Assembly: GCA_030537075.1 (NCBI GenBank)
Contig: JAUNOS010000002.1
Span: 1 to 62,266 of the forward strand
Reading direction: 5' to 3'
Length of the DNA: 62,266 bases
From: Candidatus Saccharimonadota bacterium
GTDB lineage: Bacteria; Patescibacteriota; Saccharimonadia; Saccharimonadales; Saccharimonadaceae
A program made the translations under genes and the position numbers. The notes beneath the pieces are model-generated. The model saw only the letters and a program-made list of their open reading frames with translations. It had not been told where the DNA came from and made no database searches. Below, one piece after another: positions 1 to 8,179 of this stretch (position 1 is its first letter; the number at the start of each line of letters is the position of its first letter).

Positions 1-1
1 T

Positions 2-86
2 GCGGATGTGGTGGAATTGGTAGACACGCATGCCTTAGGAGCATGTGCCTCACGGCGTGAAGGTTCAAGTCCTTTCATCCGCACCA
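2..86 (+). tRNA. tRNA-Leu (anticodon TAG)
   Basis: A full cloverleaf of the long-variable-arm class can be drawn. The acceptor stem GCGGATG (2-8) pairs with CATCCGC (76-82), followed by discriminator A and an encoded CCA (84-86). The anticodon loop CTTAGGA carries TAG, which reads CUA leucine codons. The long variable arm fits leucine. The gene stands alone and is followed by a strong terminator. Confidence 0.95.
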
Positions 87-105
87 CTATAGCTTCTATC
101 GACAG

Positions 106-133
106 ACTCATCAGATTTGCTGATGGGTTTTTT
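106..133 (+). terminator. Rho-independent terminator of tRNA-Leu
   Basis: An 8-9 bp stem (ACTCATCAG with its complement at 120-128) closes a short loop and runs into a T tract at 128-133. It lies 20 nt after the tRNA and separates it from the TasA-like gene. Confidence 0.8.
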
Positions 134-163
134 CTTGCTCCATATTTTTCTTAGGATTATGTA

Positions 164-193
164 TTGCGCCTATGCTTGTCGACGTGCTATAAT
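164..193 (+). promoter_or_regulatory. Promoter of the TasA-like gene
   Basis: TTGCGC (164-169), an 18-nt spacer and an extended -10 TGcTATAAT (185-193). The predicted start near 200 leaves about 50 nt of leader with AGGAGGG (239-244 region) before the GTG at 252. This gene is therefore SD-led, unlike many others here. Confidence 0.7.
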
Positions 194-251
194 GCCAACC
201 ATAAACATAACATACACAGTTTATATGTGTAGCTAATAGGAGGGTACACTT

Positions 252-884
252 GTGAGTAAAGCAAGTAATTATTATTTTAAGCGTGAACGAATTGGTCTAG
301 CGGTTATCGGTGGCATCATGGCACTGATGGTGGCATTTAGCTTGACGCCAACGTTCGCTGGTATCGTGGCAACCATCACCAACAGCGTTAACACCGCCTC
401 AACCGGTACGCTGGTGATGGAAGAAAAGAATCATGACGATTCAGTTACCTGTACCACCACTGGTACCGGCAGCGCGACCTGTGCAACCATCAACAAGTAC
501 GGCGGTCAGGCATTAGCCCCAGGCGGCAGTACTGTTACTAACATTAAGATCACCAACAAGGGTTCAATTCCTGCTAACGGCTTTACTGTTGACGGCGGTA
601 CTTGTACTGTTGAAAACGCACCTGGTGCCTCAGTCTCTGGTACTGGCGACTTGTGTGAGCAGCTCACCGTGACCATCAAGGCAAACGGCACTCAGGTATG
701 GACTGGCACCGCAAAAGCCTTTGAGACAGCCAGCGCTCAGGACGTTAAAGCGGTGGTCGGCCATGCTATCGCAGCAAACGAGACGGTGAACCTCGAGATC
801 ACTGCAGCTTTGCCATCAAACCTAACCGCAGACTTCCAGGGCCGCCAAATCTCACAGCCAATTACCTGGCAGTTCAGCGCCTAA
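252..884 (+). CDS. Secreted TasA/camelysin-like protein with SipW-type signal peptide
   Basis: Small exported protein of 210 aa. The start is a GTG preceded by a good AGGAGG-type ribosome site. The N-terminus has a basic region (KRER, residues 10-13), a hydrophobic core (about 15-35) and a likely cleavage zone at LTPTFA, followed by GIVATITNS and TASTGTL. This matches the pattern of SipW-dependent substrates such as TasA and camelysin. The mature part has about four cysteines and is rich in Thr, Gly and beta-prone segments, so a secreted beta-sandwich or fibre subunit is plausible. The next gene, 34 nt downstream, is a SipW-type signal peptidase, its probable processing enzyme. TasA homology is inferred from the N-terminal pattern; the exact family was not searched. 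Confidence 0.7.
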   Translation: MSKASNYYFKRERIGLAVIGGIMALMVAFSLTPTFAGIVATITNSVNTASTGTLVMEEKNHDDSVTCTTTGTGSATCATINKYGGQALAPGGSTVTNIKITNKGSIPANGFTVDGGTCTVENAPGASVSGTGDLCEQLTVTIKANGTQVWTGTAKAFETASAQDVKAVVGHAIAANETVNLEITAALPSNLTADFQGRQISQPITWQFSA

Positions 885-918
885 TGCATCGTCATACAAT
901 CTGATATACTAGAGGACA

Positions 919-2649
919 ATGAAGTTTAGTAAAACCGGCATTTGGGTACTCGCAGCACTGAGCCTCCTGAGTTTAGGCTCAGTGCTCCTGCTGCACCTGG
1001 CCGGTTTTCGCTTTTTTACCATCGCCACCCCGAGCATGGGTGAAACAGCTCCGGTTGGTACACTCATCGTCACTCAGCCGCAGCAGTCATATACCCAAAA
1101 CGACATTATTTCATTTTATCGCGGTGGTAGCATCTACACCCACCGCTTAACCAAGGTACAAGATGATCATACCTATACCACCAAGGGTGATTTGAACGCC
1201 ACAGAAGACGCACTACCAGTCGCAAAGCGTGATGTGATAGGCAAAGCGGTCGTCATTGCGCCTATCTGGGGCTGGGTGTGGCGTGCGGCACCGATTTTGC
1301 TCATCGGCTGGATCATCGTCTATCTGCTTTCTTGTGTGCGACGACTGCGTGAACGCTGGCGCTGGCCGATCCGTATCGTGGGCAGCACCCTGGTCGTTAT
1401 CTTGGCGACATTGATTCTCAATCCATGGCTGCGTGCTGACATGCTTAGTATTGCCACTCACCAAGAAAAAGAGGTCAAGCTTCATATCGTTAATACAGGT
1501 ATTTTTCCAATTCGCGACGATGATGGCAACCGCATACACACCGGTCAAACCACCATCGTCCGCGCCACCGAGACCGACGCACAAGGTCGCTATGTGTACG
1601 TGCCGCGGCCATCGCTAGGTCCAACTGGCGTCTTTTTTGCGCTCCTATGGTGTCTTTTGCCGCTTTTTGTGGCACTGCTGGTAAAACTGCCACCGCCTGA
1701 AGAGGAAATAACTGGGCTCAGACTAGCTCGCGAACGACGCCGCAATATGACGCTGCTCGGTATTATCATCTTGTTTGAGATTGTGCTGCTGACCGTGCAG
1801 CTGTCTTCCCTGGCGGCCTTTACTGCAACGATCGATAATCCTACTAATCAAACCAGGGCTCGCACCTACTTTAAGTGCGCAGATGCCACTTGGAACCGCT
1901 CGCGCATCCAGCCAGAGCCTCGTCCGTATTTTGCCTGGGCGCTCAATAGTGATTATCGAAACAACCCGGTTGTCGCAGACCTGTCTGGCAACAATAATAA
2001 TGGTCGTGCTGCACCGACCGACGCCTCGCCTACCCGCATCAGCTCACCCACGCAAGGCTGCGTTCGCGATGACCGACGCCTGTCAGTATTTAACGGCGTG
2101 GACGCCTGCCTCACCCACGGCACCTCGGCCGCCCAAAGAGTCGATCCTGCTCCAAACACATTCAGCCTTGAAGCGTGGTTTAGCACCACCCAAAAGAGTA
2201 ATGGTCGCCTGATGGGCTTTGGTTCGCGTTATGACGGGGATTATAATGGCGGTGGTCAGAGTGACAGGCATATTTATATCGATAAAGACGGTCGCGTGGT
2301 GTTTGGCGTGTATGATAACGCCATTAAGCTCGTTAAGTCCCCCGAGGGTGTTAATTACGCTGATGGCCAGTGGCATCATGTCGTGGCCACCATGTCGCCA
2401 AGCGGCGCAGCACTATACCTTGACGGAGTGCGTGTTGATACCAACTCAACGATGACCGCTGGTGAGCAGATGCCTGGCGGTGGCTATTGGAAGGTCGGGT
2501 GCGGCAAGCTGACATACTGGCGACATGCCGATGGCAGCGAATATCATGGTCCTAAGTATTTTACTGGCAATATGCAGTACACGTCAGTCTACAGCGCCCC
2601 CTTGACCGATGAGCAAGTACGCGAACACTACTTGGCAGGCACCCGGTGA
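919..2649 (+). CDS. SipW-like (ER-type) signal peptidase fused to a LamG domain
   Basis: Multi-domain membrane protein of 576 aa. Residues 1-110 are a signal peptidase I of the ER/SipW type: TM1 at about 8-30, Ser39 in ATPSMGE, His75 in YTHRLTKV (His replaces the bacterial Lys) and Asp91/Asp98 in KGDLNATED. Further TM segments lie near 115-137, 147-165 and 233-253. A fifth hydrophobic segment (about 277-296) follows a basic ARERRRN stretch and leads into SSLAAFTATIDNPTN. The C-terminal 250 residues form a concanavalin/LamG domain (FSLEAWFS, DGQWHHVVATM, LYLDGVRV), likely outside the cell. TATACT at 905-910 and AGAGGA lie directly upstream. It probably processes the preceding TasA-like protein. 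The fusion is unusual (see findings). Confidence 0.85.
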   Translation: MKFSKTGIWVLAALSLLSLGSVLLLHLAGFRFFTIATPSMGETAPVGTLIVTQPQQSYTQNDIISFYRGGSIYTHRLTKVQDDHTYTTKGDLNATEDALPVAKRDVIGKAVVIAPIWGWVWRAAPILLIGWIIVYLLSCVRRLRERWRWPIRIVGSTLVVILATLILNPWLRADMLSIATHQEKEVKLHIVNTGIFPIRDDDGNRIHTGQTTIVRATETDAQGRYVYVPRPSLGPTGVFFALLWCLLPLFVALLVKLPPPEEEITGLRLARERRRNMTLLGIIILFEIVLLTVQLSSLAAFTATIDNPTNQTRARTYFKCADATWNRSRIQPEPRPYFAWALNSDYRNNPVVADLSGNNNNGRAAPTDASPTRISSPTQGCVRDDRRLSVFNGVDACLTHGTSAAQRVDPAPNTFSLEAWFSTTQKSNGRLMGFGSRYDGDYNGGGQSDRHIYIDKDGRVVFGVYDNAIKLVKSPEGVNYADGQWHHVVATMSPSGAALYLDGVRVDTNSTMTAGEQMPGGGYWKVGCGKLTYWRHADGSEYHGPKYFTGNMQYTSVYSAPLTDEQVREHYLAGTR

Positions 2650-2670
2650 TTGGTGTATAGTGAAGGTGAT

Positions 2671-2747
2671 GGGAAATTAGCTCAGTTGGCTAGAGCGCAC
2701 GATTCACATTCGTGAGGTCACAGGTTCGAGCCCTGTATTTCCCACCA
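2671..2747 (+). tRNA. tRNA-Val (anticodon CAC)
   Basis: Cloverleaf with acceptor GGGAAAT (2671-2677) paired to ATTTCCC (2737-2743), discriminator A and encoded CCA. The anticodon stem CACGA/TCGTG closes loop TTCACAT, giving CAC, which reads GUG valine. A possible -10 TATAGT (2655-2660) sits just upstream, though read-through from the signal peptidase gene 22 nt earlier is also possible. Confidence 0.95.
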
Positions 2748-2760
2748 CATTTGATGAAAT

Positions 2761-2787
2761 ATCGCTCTTTTTGGGGCGATGTTTGTT
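2761..2787 (+). terminator. Possible weak terminator after tRNA-Val
   Basis: ATCGCTC (2761-2767) pairs with GGGCGAT (2774-2780) around a T-rich loop, followed by GTTTGTT. The interrupted T tract makes it a weak candidate. Confidence 0.35.
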
Positions 2788-2815
2788 ATACCAAGCATGG
2801 AAATGCACCATATTG

Positions 2816-2855
2816 TGCTATACTATTTTTAAAGGAAGGTCTGACAAATCAGACC
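2816..2855 (+). promoter_or_regulatory. typA promoter and leader hairpin
   Basis: An extended -10 TGcTATACT (2816-2824) predicts a start near 2831. The leader is then AAAGGAAGG followed by a perfect 7-bp hairpin GGTCTGA-CAAA-TCAGACC (2838-2855), 8 nt before the ATG at 2864. The hairpin overlaps the end of the only SD-like purine run. Confidence 0.55.
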
Positions 2856-2863
2856 GTATTTTT

Positions 2864-4699
2864 ATGAACGACGCATCACATATTCGCAATATCGCTATCA
2901 TCGCGCACGTTGACCACGGCAAGACGACCATGGTGGATGGGCTTTTGAAGCAGTCGCGTACGTTTCGTGACAACCAGGCTGAAATGGCACAAGAGCTCAT
3001 CATGGACTCGGGCGACCAGGAGCACGAGCGCGGTATCACCATCACCGCCAAGCAGACTTCGGTGTTTTATCAGCAGCCGGGTGGCCAGCAGTACAAAATC
3101 AACATTATCGACACGCCGGGTCACGCCGACTTTTCGGGCGAGGTAGAGCGAACGCTCCAGATGGCAGATGGCGTGCTGCTGATCGTTGATGCGCAGGAAG
3201 GGCCGATGCCACAGACCAAATTCGTGCTGTCAAAGGCGCTGGAGCTGGGGCTGAAGCCAGTGGTAGTGATCAATAAAATTGACAAGCCAGCGCGCCGCAT
3301 CGCTGAAGTGGAGGATGAGCTGAGCGACCTATTTTTGGAGCTGGCGACGGATGATTCACAGCTGCACTACCCGGTGTATTACGCCATTGGACGCGACGGC
3401 AAAGCCTGGCGCGAGACGCCAAGCGACCCGGCGAGCGACGCCGACCTGACGCCGATTTTTGAAGCAATCATCAATGACATTCCAGCACCGAGCGTGACAA
3501 GCGACGGCGCGTTTCAGATGTTAGTGACCAGCCTGCAGTATGATTCGTTCCAGGGGAAATACGCCATCGGGCGGGTGGCGCGTGGCTCAGTGAAGCGTGG
3601 CTTGGCGGTGAGTTTGATGAAAAACGGCGAGGTGTCTGGCTCGGCACGAGTGGAAAAGGTTTTTGGCTACCGCGGGCTGAATCGCGAGGAGCTCGGCGAA
3701 GCCTTTGCTGGCGACATCGTGGCACTGGTCGGCATCGCTGGGGCGCACATCGGCGACACCATCGCCGACAAAGAAACGCCTGAAGCGCTGCCGACTATCG
3801 ACATTGAGGCGCCGACGCTCAGCATGTACCTGGGGCCAAACACCAGCCCGATGAAGGGTAAAGAGGGCGAGTTCACCACGTCACGGCAAATCGGCGACCG
3901 TTTGCAGCGTGAACTGGAAACCAATGTGGCGCTGCGCGTTGAGGAAAATGGCATCGGCTTTACCATTTCGGGGCGCGGTGAATTGCACCTGTCAGTCCTT
4001 ATCGAGACCATGCGCCGTGAAGGCTTTGAATTTGAGGTTGGCCGGCCACAAGTGGTGACTATTCAGGAAGACGGCGTAGAAAAAGAGCCAGTCGAAGAAT
4101 TGCTGGTTGAGGTTGGGCCGGAGTTTGTCGGCGCCATTAGTCAAGAGCTGGGTGCGCGGCGAGCTGAAATGCGCGGCCAAGAAACCACCGCTTCTGGTGC
4201 GGTGCGCTTAACCTATATTTTACCGACGCGGGCGCTGATCGGCCTGCGCAACAACCTACTGACCGCCACCAAGGGCACCGTCATTATGAATTCCCTGCCG
4301 CACGGCTACCAACCGCTGGGCGAAAAGTTGCCGCAGACTCGTAATGGTGTCCTCATCGCCTTTGAGGCGGGCACCACCACGCCCTACGCCCTGCAAACCG
4401 CCGAGGCACGCGGTGAGCTGCTGGTCGGGCCAGGCACTGAAGTCTACGCCGGGATGATCGTCGGTATTTACAATCGCCAGGAAGATTTGGAGATTAACGT
4501 CTGTAAGGCCAAGCACCTGACAAATATGCGCTCCAAGTCTTCTGACGGCACCGTCCAATTGACGCCGTTTACTGACCTGAGCCTGGAGCAGTGCATTGAC
4601 TTTATCGAGGACGATGAGCTGCTGGAAGTGACGCCAAAAAATCTGCGCCTGCGTAAGCGCTACCTGGACGCTAACGAGCGAAAGCGCGCCAAAAAATAG
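2864..4699 (+). CDS. typA: GTP-binding protein TypA/BipA
   Basis: Ribosome-associated translational GTPase of 611 aa, related to EF-G, thought to help ribosome assembly and stress growth. G1 is AHVDHGKTT near the N-terminus, G2/G3 include RGITITA and DTPGHADFSGEVER, and G4 is NKID. The C-terminal half has the TypA-specific region (RGELHLSVLIETMRREGFEFEVGRPQV split across the EF-G-like domains). Length matches the family. The start was set at 2864 because the protein family begins a few residues before RNIAIIAHVDHGK; the upstream in-frame extension lies in the promoter. A terminator follows. Confidence 0.95.
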   Translation: MNDASHIRNIAIIAHVDHGKTTMVDGLLKQSRTFRDNQAEMAQELIMDSGDQEHERGITITAKQTSVFYQQPGGQQYKINIIDTPGHADFSGEVERTLQMADGVLLIVDAQEGPMPQTKFVLSKALELGLKPVVVINKIDKPARRIAEVEDELSDLFLELATDDSQLHYPVYYAIGRDGKAWRETPSDPASDADLTPIFEAIINDIPAPSVTSDGAFQMLVTSLQYDSFQGKYAIGRVARGSVKRGLAVSLMKNGEVSGSARVEKVFGYRGLNREELGEAFAGDIVALVGIAGAHIGDTIADKETPEALPTIDIEAPTLSMYLGPNTSPMKGKEGEFTTSRQIGDRLQRELETNVALRVEENGIGFTISGRGELHLSVLIETMRREGFEFEVGRPQVVTIQEDGVEKEPVEELLVEVGPEFVGAISQELGARRAEMRGQETTASGAVRLTYILPTRALIGLRNNLLTATKGTVIMNSLPHGYQPLGEKLPQTRNGVLIAFEAGTTTPYALQTAEARGELLVGPGTEVYAGMIVGIYNRQEDLEINVCKAKHLTNMRSKSSDGTVQLTPFTDLSLEQCIDFIEDDELLEVTPKNLRLRKRYLDANERKRAKK

Positions 4700-4732
4700 A
4701 CAGTCGTCGCAGTGCGCCACTAAATTGCCATC

Positions 4733-4767
4733 AAAAAACCGCCCCAGTCACTCAGAGGCGGTTTTTG
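4733..4767. terminator. Bidirectional terminator, typA / DUF2569 gene
   Basis: AAAAAACCGCC (4733-4743) is the complement of GGCGGTTTTT (4757-4766), giving a stem with an A run on one side and a T run on the other. It lies between two convergent genes and can end both. Confidence 0.85.
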
Positions 4768-4779
4768 TATCATACCCTG

Positions 4780-5322
4780 CTACTTCACCAGGGTTTCCTT
4801 GATACGGCGCGACAGGATAAAATACAGCGCAATCAGGCCATGCACCAGCAGCGAAATCAAAATCATCGCAATCAGCATCGGAAGCTCCTTATCTGAGGTG
4901 CGGCTATAGCTGTAGCCATAGTCGTAGCGGCTATATGATGAGTAGCTCGTGACATAAGAGACGATCAGAACGATCACACTATGCACCGCCGACACACCCA
5001 GCGTTACCCAAGTGAGTAACTTGCCGATCCGCTTTTCCATGGCCATGGTGACGACTGAAGCAACATAGCCGATAGCTAGCAGTGGCGCAAAGATCAGCAT
5101 GATGATGCTGGCGGCGCTTGACAGATTCAGCATGGCAGCAAAGAAGGCGCTGATGTATGAGATAGCAGCAAAGCTGAACAGGATCATCCAGAAAATCAAC
5201 CAGCCGCCGACGCCCTTGAGGGATTTTTCCATCATGACGTATTGTACCTGTGGTTGTGGCGATGCTTGCACGGGTGCTGGTGCTGCCTGTTCGGTCGTTT
5301 CGGGTGTGGTTTTTGTTGCCAT
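4780..5322 (-). CDS. DUF2569-like membrane protein
   Basis: Integral membrane protein of 180 aa. After a Pro/Gln-rich cytoplasmic N-terminus, the segment LKGVGGWLIFWMI resembles the GIGGWL signature of DUF2569 proteins. Four hydrophobic helices follow (about residues 38-65, 72-93, 102-125 and 148-172), with a Tyr/Ser-rich loop SYSSYSRYDYGYSYS between the third and fourth. An AAAGGAGGA ribosome site precedes the ATG. Its function is unknown. It stands alone, convergent with typA and divergent from trehalase. Confidence 0.65.
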   Translation of the reverse strand: MATKTTPETTEQAAPAPVQASPQPQVQYVMMEKSLKGVGGWLIFWMILFSFAAISYISAFFAAMLNLSSAASIIMLIFAPLLAIGYVASVVTMAMEKRIGKLLTWVTLGVSAVHSVIVLIVSYVTSYSSYSRYDYGYSYSRTSDKELPMLIAMILISLLVHGLIALYFILSRRIKETLVK

Positions 5323-5392
5323 AAAGCTGATATTCCTCCTTTATTAGTCGCTTTGTCTGGATTATACCACCAAAAATGGTTATAGTAAAAGT

Positions 5393-6976
5393 ATGGTAAA
5401 AGATACATTGACGTCAGTAAAGCGGTCGATGGCCCGGACGGCGCAGCGACTAACTCCCGCCAAGCGTAAAAGCCCTGATGAACTGCTGGGCGAATTATTC
5501 CATGAGGTGCAGGAGCGCCAGGTCTTCGCCGATGGCAAGACATTCGTCGATGTCATCCCGAAACGACGTATCCAGCGCATCCTACAGGAGTATGCACGTC
5601 AGCGGCATGGCTCAGGATTTAATCTATCGGAATTTATTCGGCAGCATTTTCATGATATCGAGGCGCCTGGACATCACGCGGCGCTCACGCCAGCCTCGTC
5701 AGCGCGCCAGCACGTGACGCAGCTCTGGCCGCTACTGGTGCGCCAGGCCACCAAGTCTCAGGGGTCGCTTATCGCCCTGCCGTATGATTACATCGTGCCG
5801 GGAGGTCGCTTTTCGGAGCAATTTTACTGGGATAGCTACTTTATCATGTTGGGACTGGCGGCGGATGGCAAGTGGGATATGATCGAAGGCATGATGAAAA
5901 ATTATGCCTACATGATACAGCGGTTTGGGTGCATTCCGACGGGCAATCGGAGCTATTTTCTCAGCCGCTCACAGCCGCCGTTTTTTGCAGCTATGGTGCG
6001 ACTCCTGGCGCGCAACCCTCGTCGCAGACTGCCGAGCATGACCTATCTGGAATATTTTCCGTCGCTCCTGGCCGAATATCGTTTCTGGATGAAGGGGTAT
6101 CGCCGACTTGACGGGACGGACCGCCAGGCGGTGGCGCGCGTGGTGCGGATGCCAGACGGTACGGTCCTCAACCGCTATTATGACAATAAGTCCACGCCCC
6201 GACCCGAAAGCCGCCGCGAAGACGTCGAAACGGCGGCGCACAGCCCAAATGCTAACAAGCAAAAAGTCTTTCTCGATCTGCGAGCGGGTGCCGAGAGCGG
6301 CTGGGACTTCAGTTCACGCTGGTGCCTGGATTCGCAGCGACTGGAGACCATCGTGACGACTGACATTGTGCCGATTGACCTGAACTGCCTGCTGTACGAA
6401 CTGGAGCTGACCATCGCGCACTGCTACAGCATCCTGAAGCAGGCGCCGCTCAAAAAGAAATTCCTGCGGGTGGCTGAAGCGCGGGCGGTAAGTATTCGCC
6501 GCGACTTCTGGGATGAGACGACGGGATTTTTCTATGATTATAATTTCCGCACCGGCCAGCTGATGCCTCATGCCACCCTAGCGGCCACCTTCCCCCTCTA
6601 TGTCGGCGTGGCGACGGAGTCTCAGGCAGCAGCGGTCGCCCAGCGGCTGGAGCAGGACTTTTTGCGCACTGGCGGGCTGCGCACTACCCTGGTAGAAAAT
6701 GGCCAGCAATGGGATGCGCCAAATGGCTGGGCGCCACTCCAGTGGGTGGCGTATGTCGGATTGAAGCGCTATGGGTTTGACGAGCTGGCGGCTGAGGTGC
6801 GTTCGCGCTGGATGGCATCGACAGAGAAAGTGTTCGCCGACCAAGGCAAAATGATCGAAAAATATGACGTCGAGAGCGACTCACGCGTGGGTGGTGGCGG
6901 CGAATATCCGCTACAGGACGGCTTCGGCTGGACAAATGGCGTGTATGCGGCGCTGCATGATGAACTTGAGATTTAA
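5393..6976 (+). CDS. treF: Cytoplasmic alpha,alpha-trehalase (GH37)
   Basis: Hydrolyses trehalose to two glucoses. The 527-aa protein has no signal peptide, so it acts in the cytoplasm. Trehalase signature 1 PGGRFSEQFYWDSY is near residue 136 and signature 2 QQWDAPNGWAP near 438. The catalytic acid Asp lies in ESGWDFSSRW (about 304) and the base Glu in EKYDVE (about 489), followed by the GGGGEYPLQDGFGWTNG loop typical of the family. A -10-like TATAGT (5381-5386) ends 6 nt before the ATG and no SD is visible, so a leaderless mRNA is likely. With the GH13 enzymes elsewhere in the window it points to use of host glucans and trehalose. The last 4 nt overlap convergent rarA. Confidence 0.92.
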   Translation: MVKDTLTSVKRSMARTAQRLTPAKRKSPDELLGELFHEVQERQVFADGKTFVDVIPKRRIQRILQEYARQRHGSGFNLSEFIRQHFHDIEAPGHHAALTPASSARQHVTQLWPLLVRQATKSQGSLIALPYDYIVPGGRFSEQFYWDSYFIMLGLAADGKWDMIEGMMKNYAYMIQRFGCIPTGNRSYFLSRSQPPFFAAMVRLLARNPRRRLPSMTYLEYFPSLLAEYRFWMKGYRRLDGTDRQAVARVVRMPDGTVLNRYYDNKSTPRPESRREDVETAAHSPNANKQKVFLDLRAGAESGWDFSSRWCLDSQRLETIVTTDIVPIDLNCLLYELELTIAHCYSILKQAPLKKKFLRVAEARAVSIRRDFWDETTGFFYDYNFRTGQLMPHATLAATFPLYVGVATESQAAAVAQRLEQDFLRTGGLRTTLVENGQQWDAPNGWAPLQWVAYVGLKRYGFDELAAEVRSRWMASTEKVFADQGKMIEKYDVESDSRVGGGGEYPLQDGFGWTNGVYAALHDELEI

Positions 6977-8142
6977 CTCTGGGGCGGGATATCCTCTGGT
7001 AAAAAGCCTTTTTGGTGCTTGAAATCAGCCTTCCATTGATAATCTTTGCCGTAACCCAGGTCTTTCATGAGCCTAGTCGGCGCGTTGCGTAGATGCAGCG
7101 GGACTTGGCTGTGCGGAAATTGTTTTGCCAGGTCTTGAGCCGCGTGCATCAGGTCGGTGGTTTCGCGTGATTTCGGACTGCGCGCCAGGGCGACCGCGCA
7201 GTGATATAAATTGTAATTCGCTTCTGGTAGGCCCACCCGCTCCACCGCCTCAAAAGTCGCCACCGCTAAAGAGAGGGCGCCATTGCCCGCCAGACCAATG
7301 TCTTCTGAAGCAAAAATCACCATCCGCCGAGCGATAAACTTGGGGTCTTCGCCAGCATCGATCATCCGCGCCAAATAATACAGCGTCGCCCTCACGTCCG
7401 AACCACGCATCGACTTGATGAACGCCGAAATGACGTCGTAGTGCATGTCGCCCGCCTTGTCATAGCCGGGCAGTTTTTTCTGCGCTGCCGCACGCACCAC
7501 CTCGGGCGTTACTTTTTCACCAAAACTGAGCGCCAATTCCAGATTTCCCAGCGCCACCCGCGCGTCACCGGCTGACATTTCCGCCAAGTAATCGAGGGCC
7601 TTGGGCGCCACTTGCTTTGTCTTATTCAGCGTCTTCAGCGCCCGCTTAAGGATGGCGGTGATTTCGTCTTTACTGAGCGGACGAAGCACCAGCACCCGCG
7701 TCCGGCTGAGCAGCGCCGGGATGACCTCAAAGCTCGGATTTTCGGTGGTGGCACCGATGAGTGTGATGAGCCCTGACTCCACATGCGGCAAAAAGGCATC
7801 CTGCTGCGCCTTATTAAAGCGGTGAATTTCATCCACAAACAAAATGGTGCGCAGCCCCAAATTCCAATTTTGCCGAGCATGTTCGATGACTCGCTCGACG
7901 TCCTTTTTGCCACTAGTTACCGCTGAAAGCTCGACGAATTCCGCCTCAACCTCCCGGGCGATGATACGCGCCAAGGTCGTTTTGCCCGTGCCGGGCGGCC
8001 CCCACAAAATCAAGCTCACCGGCTCTTTCTGCCTGACGATCCGCCTGAGAATCTCGCCATCCGCCAGTAACTGCCCCTGCCCGATGACATCATCCAGCGT
8101 CTGGGGGCGCATCCGTTCAGCGAGTGGTTGTCGATTGTCCAT
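6973..8142 (-). CDS. rarA: Replication-associated recombination protein A (AAA+ ATPase)
   Basis: RarA/MgsA-family clamp-loader-like ATPase that acts at stalled forks. Walker [10 protein letters not shown] is near residue 45, Walker B/DEIH in [22 protein letters not shown], sensor 1 [12 protein letters not shown], then the RarA-specific C-terminal tetramerisation region ([29 protein letters not shown]-like end). I start it at MDNRQPL (8142), because TATAAT on the minus strand (8154-8149) ends 6 nt before this ATG and an upstream in-frame ATG would overlap the box. Divergent from ddl with 37 nt between starts. Confidence 0.93.
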   Translation of the reverse strand: MDNRQPLAERMRPQTLDDVIGQGQLLADGEILRRIVRQKEPVSLILWGPPGTGKTTLARIIAREVEAEFVELSAVTSGKKDVERVIEHARQNWNLGLRTILFVDEIHRFNKAQQDAFLPHVESGLITLIGATTENPSFEVIPALLSRTRVLVLRPLSKDEITAILKRALKTLNKTKQVAPKALDYLAEMSAGDARVALGNLELALSFGEKVTPEVVRAAAQKKLPGYDKAGDMHYDVISAFIKSMRGSDVRATLYYLARMIDAGEDPKFIARRMVIFASEDIGLAGNGALSLAVATFEAVERVGLPEANYNLYHCAVALARSPKSRETTDLMHAAQDLAKQFPHSQVPLHLRNAPTRLMKDLGYGKDYQWKADFKHQKGFLPEDIPPQS

Positions 8143-8148
8143 AGGTCT

Positions 8149-8173
8149 ATTATACATTGCGTCGTGGTATACT
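8149..8173. promoter_or_regulatory. Divergent -10 boxes for rarA and ddl
   Basis: Minus-strand TATAAT (8154-8149) lies 6 nt from the rarA ATG. Plus-strand TGgTATACT (8165-8173) lies 6 nt from the ddl ATG. Both predict transcripts beginning at or next to the start codon. Confidence 0.65.
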
Positions 8174-8179
8174 ATCGGT

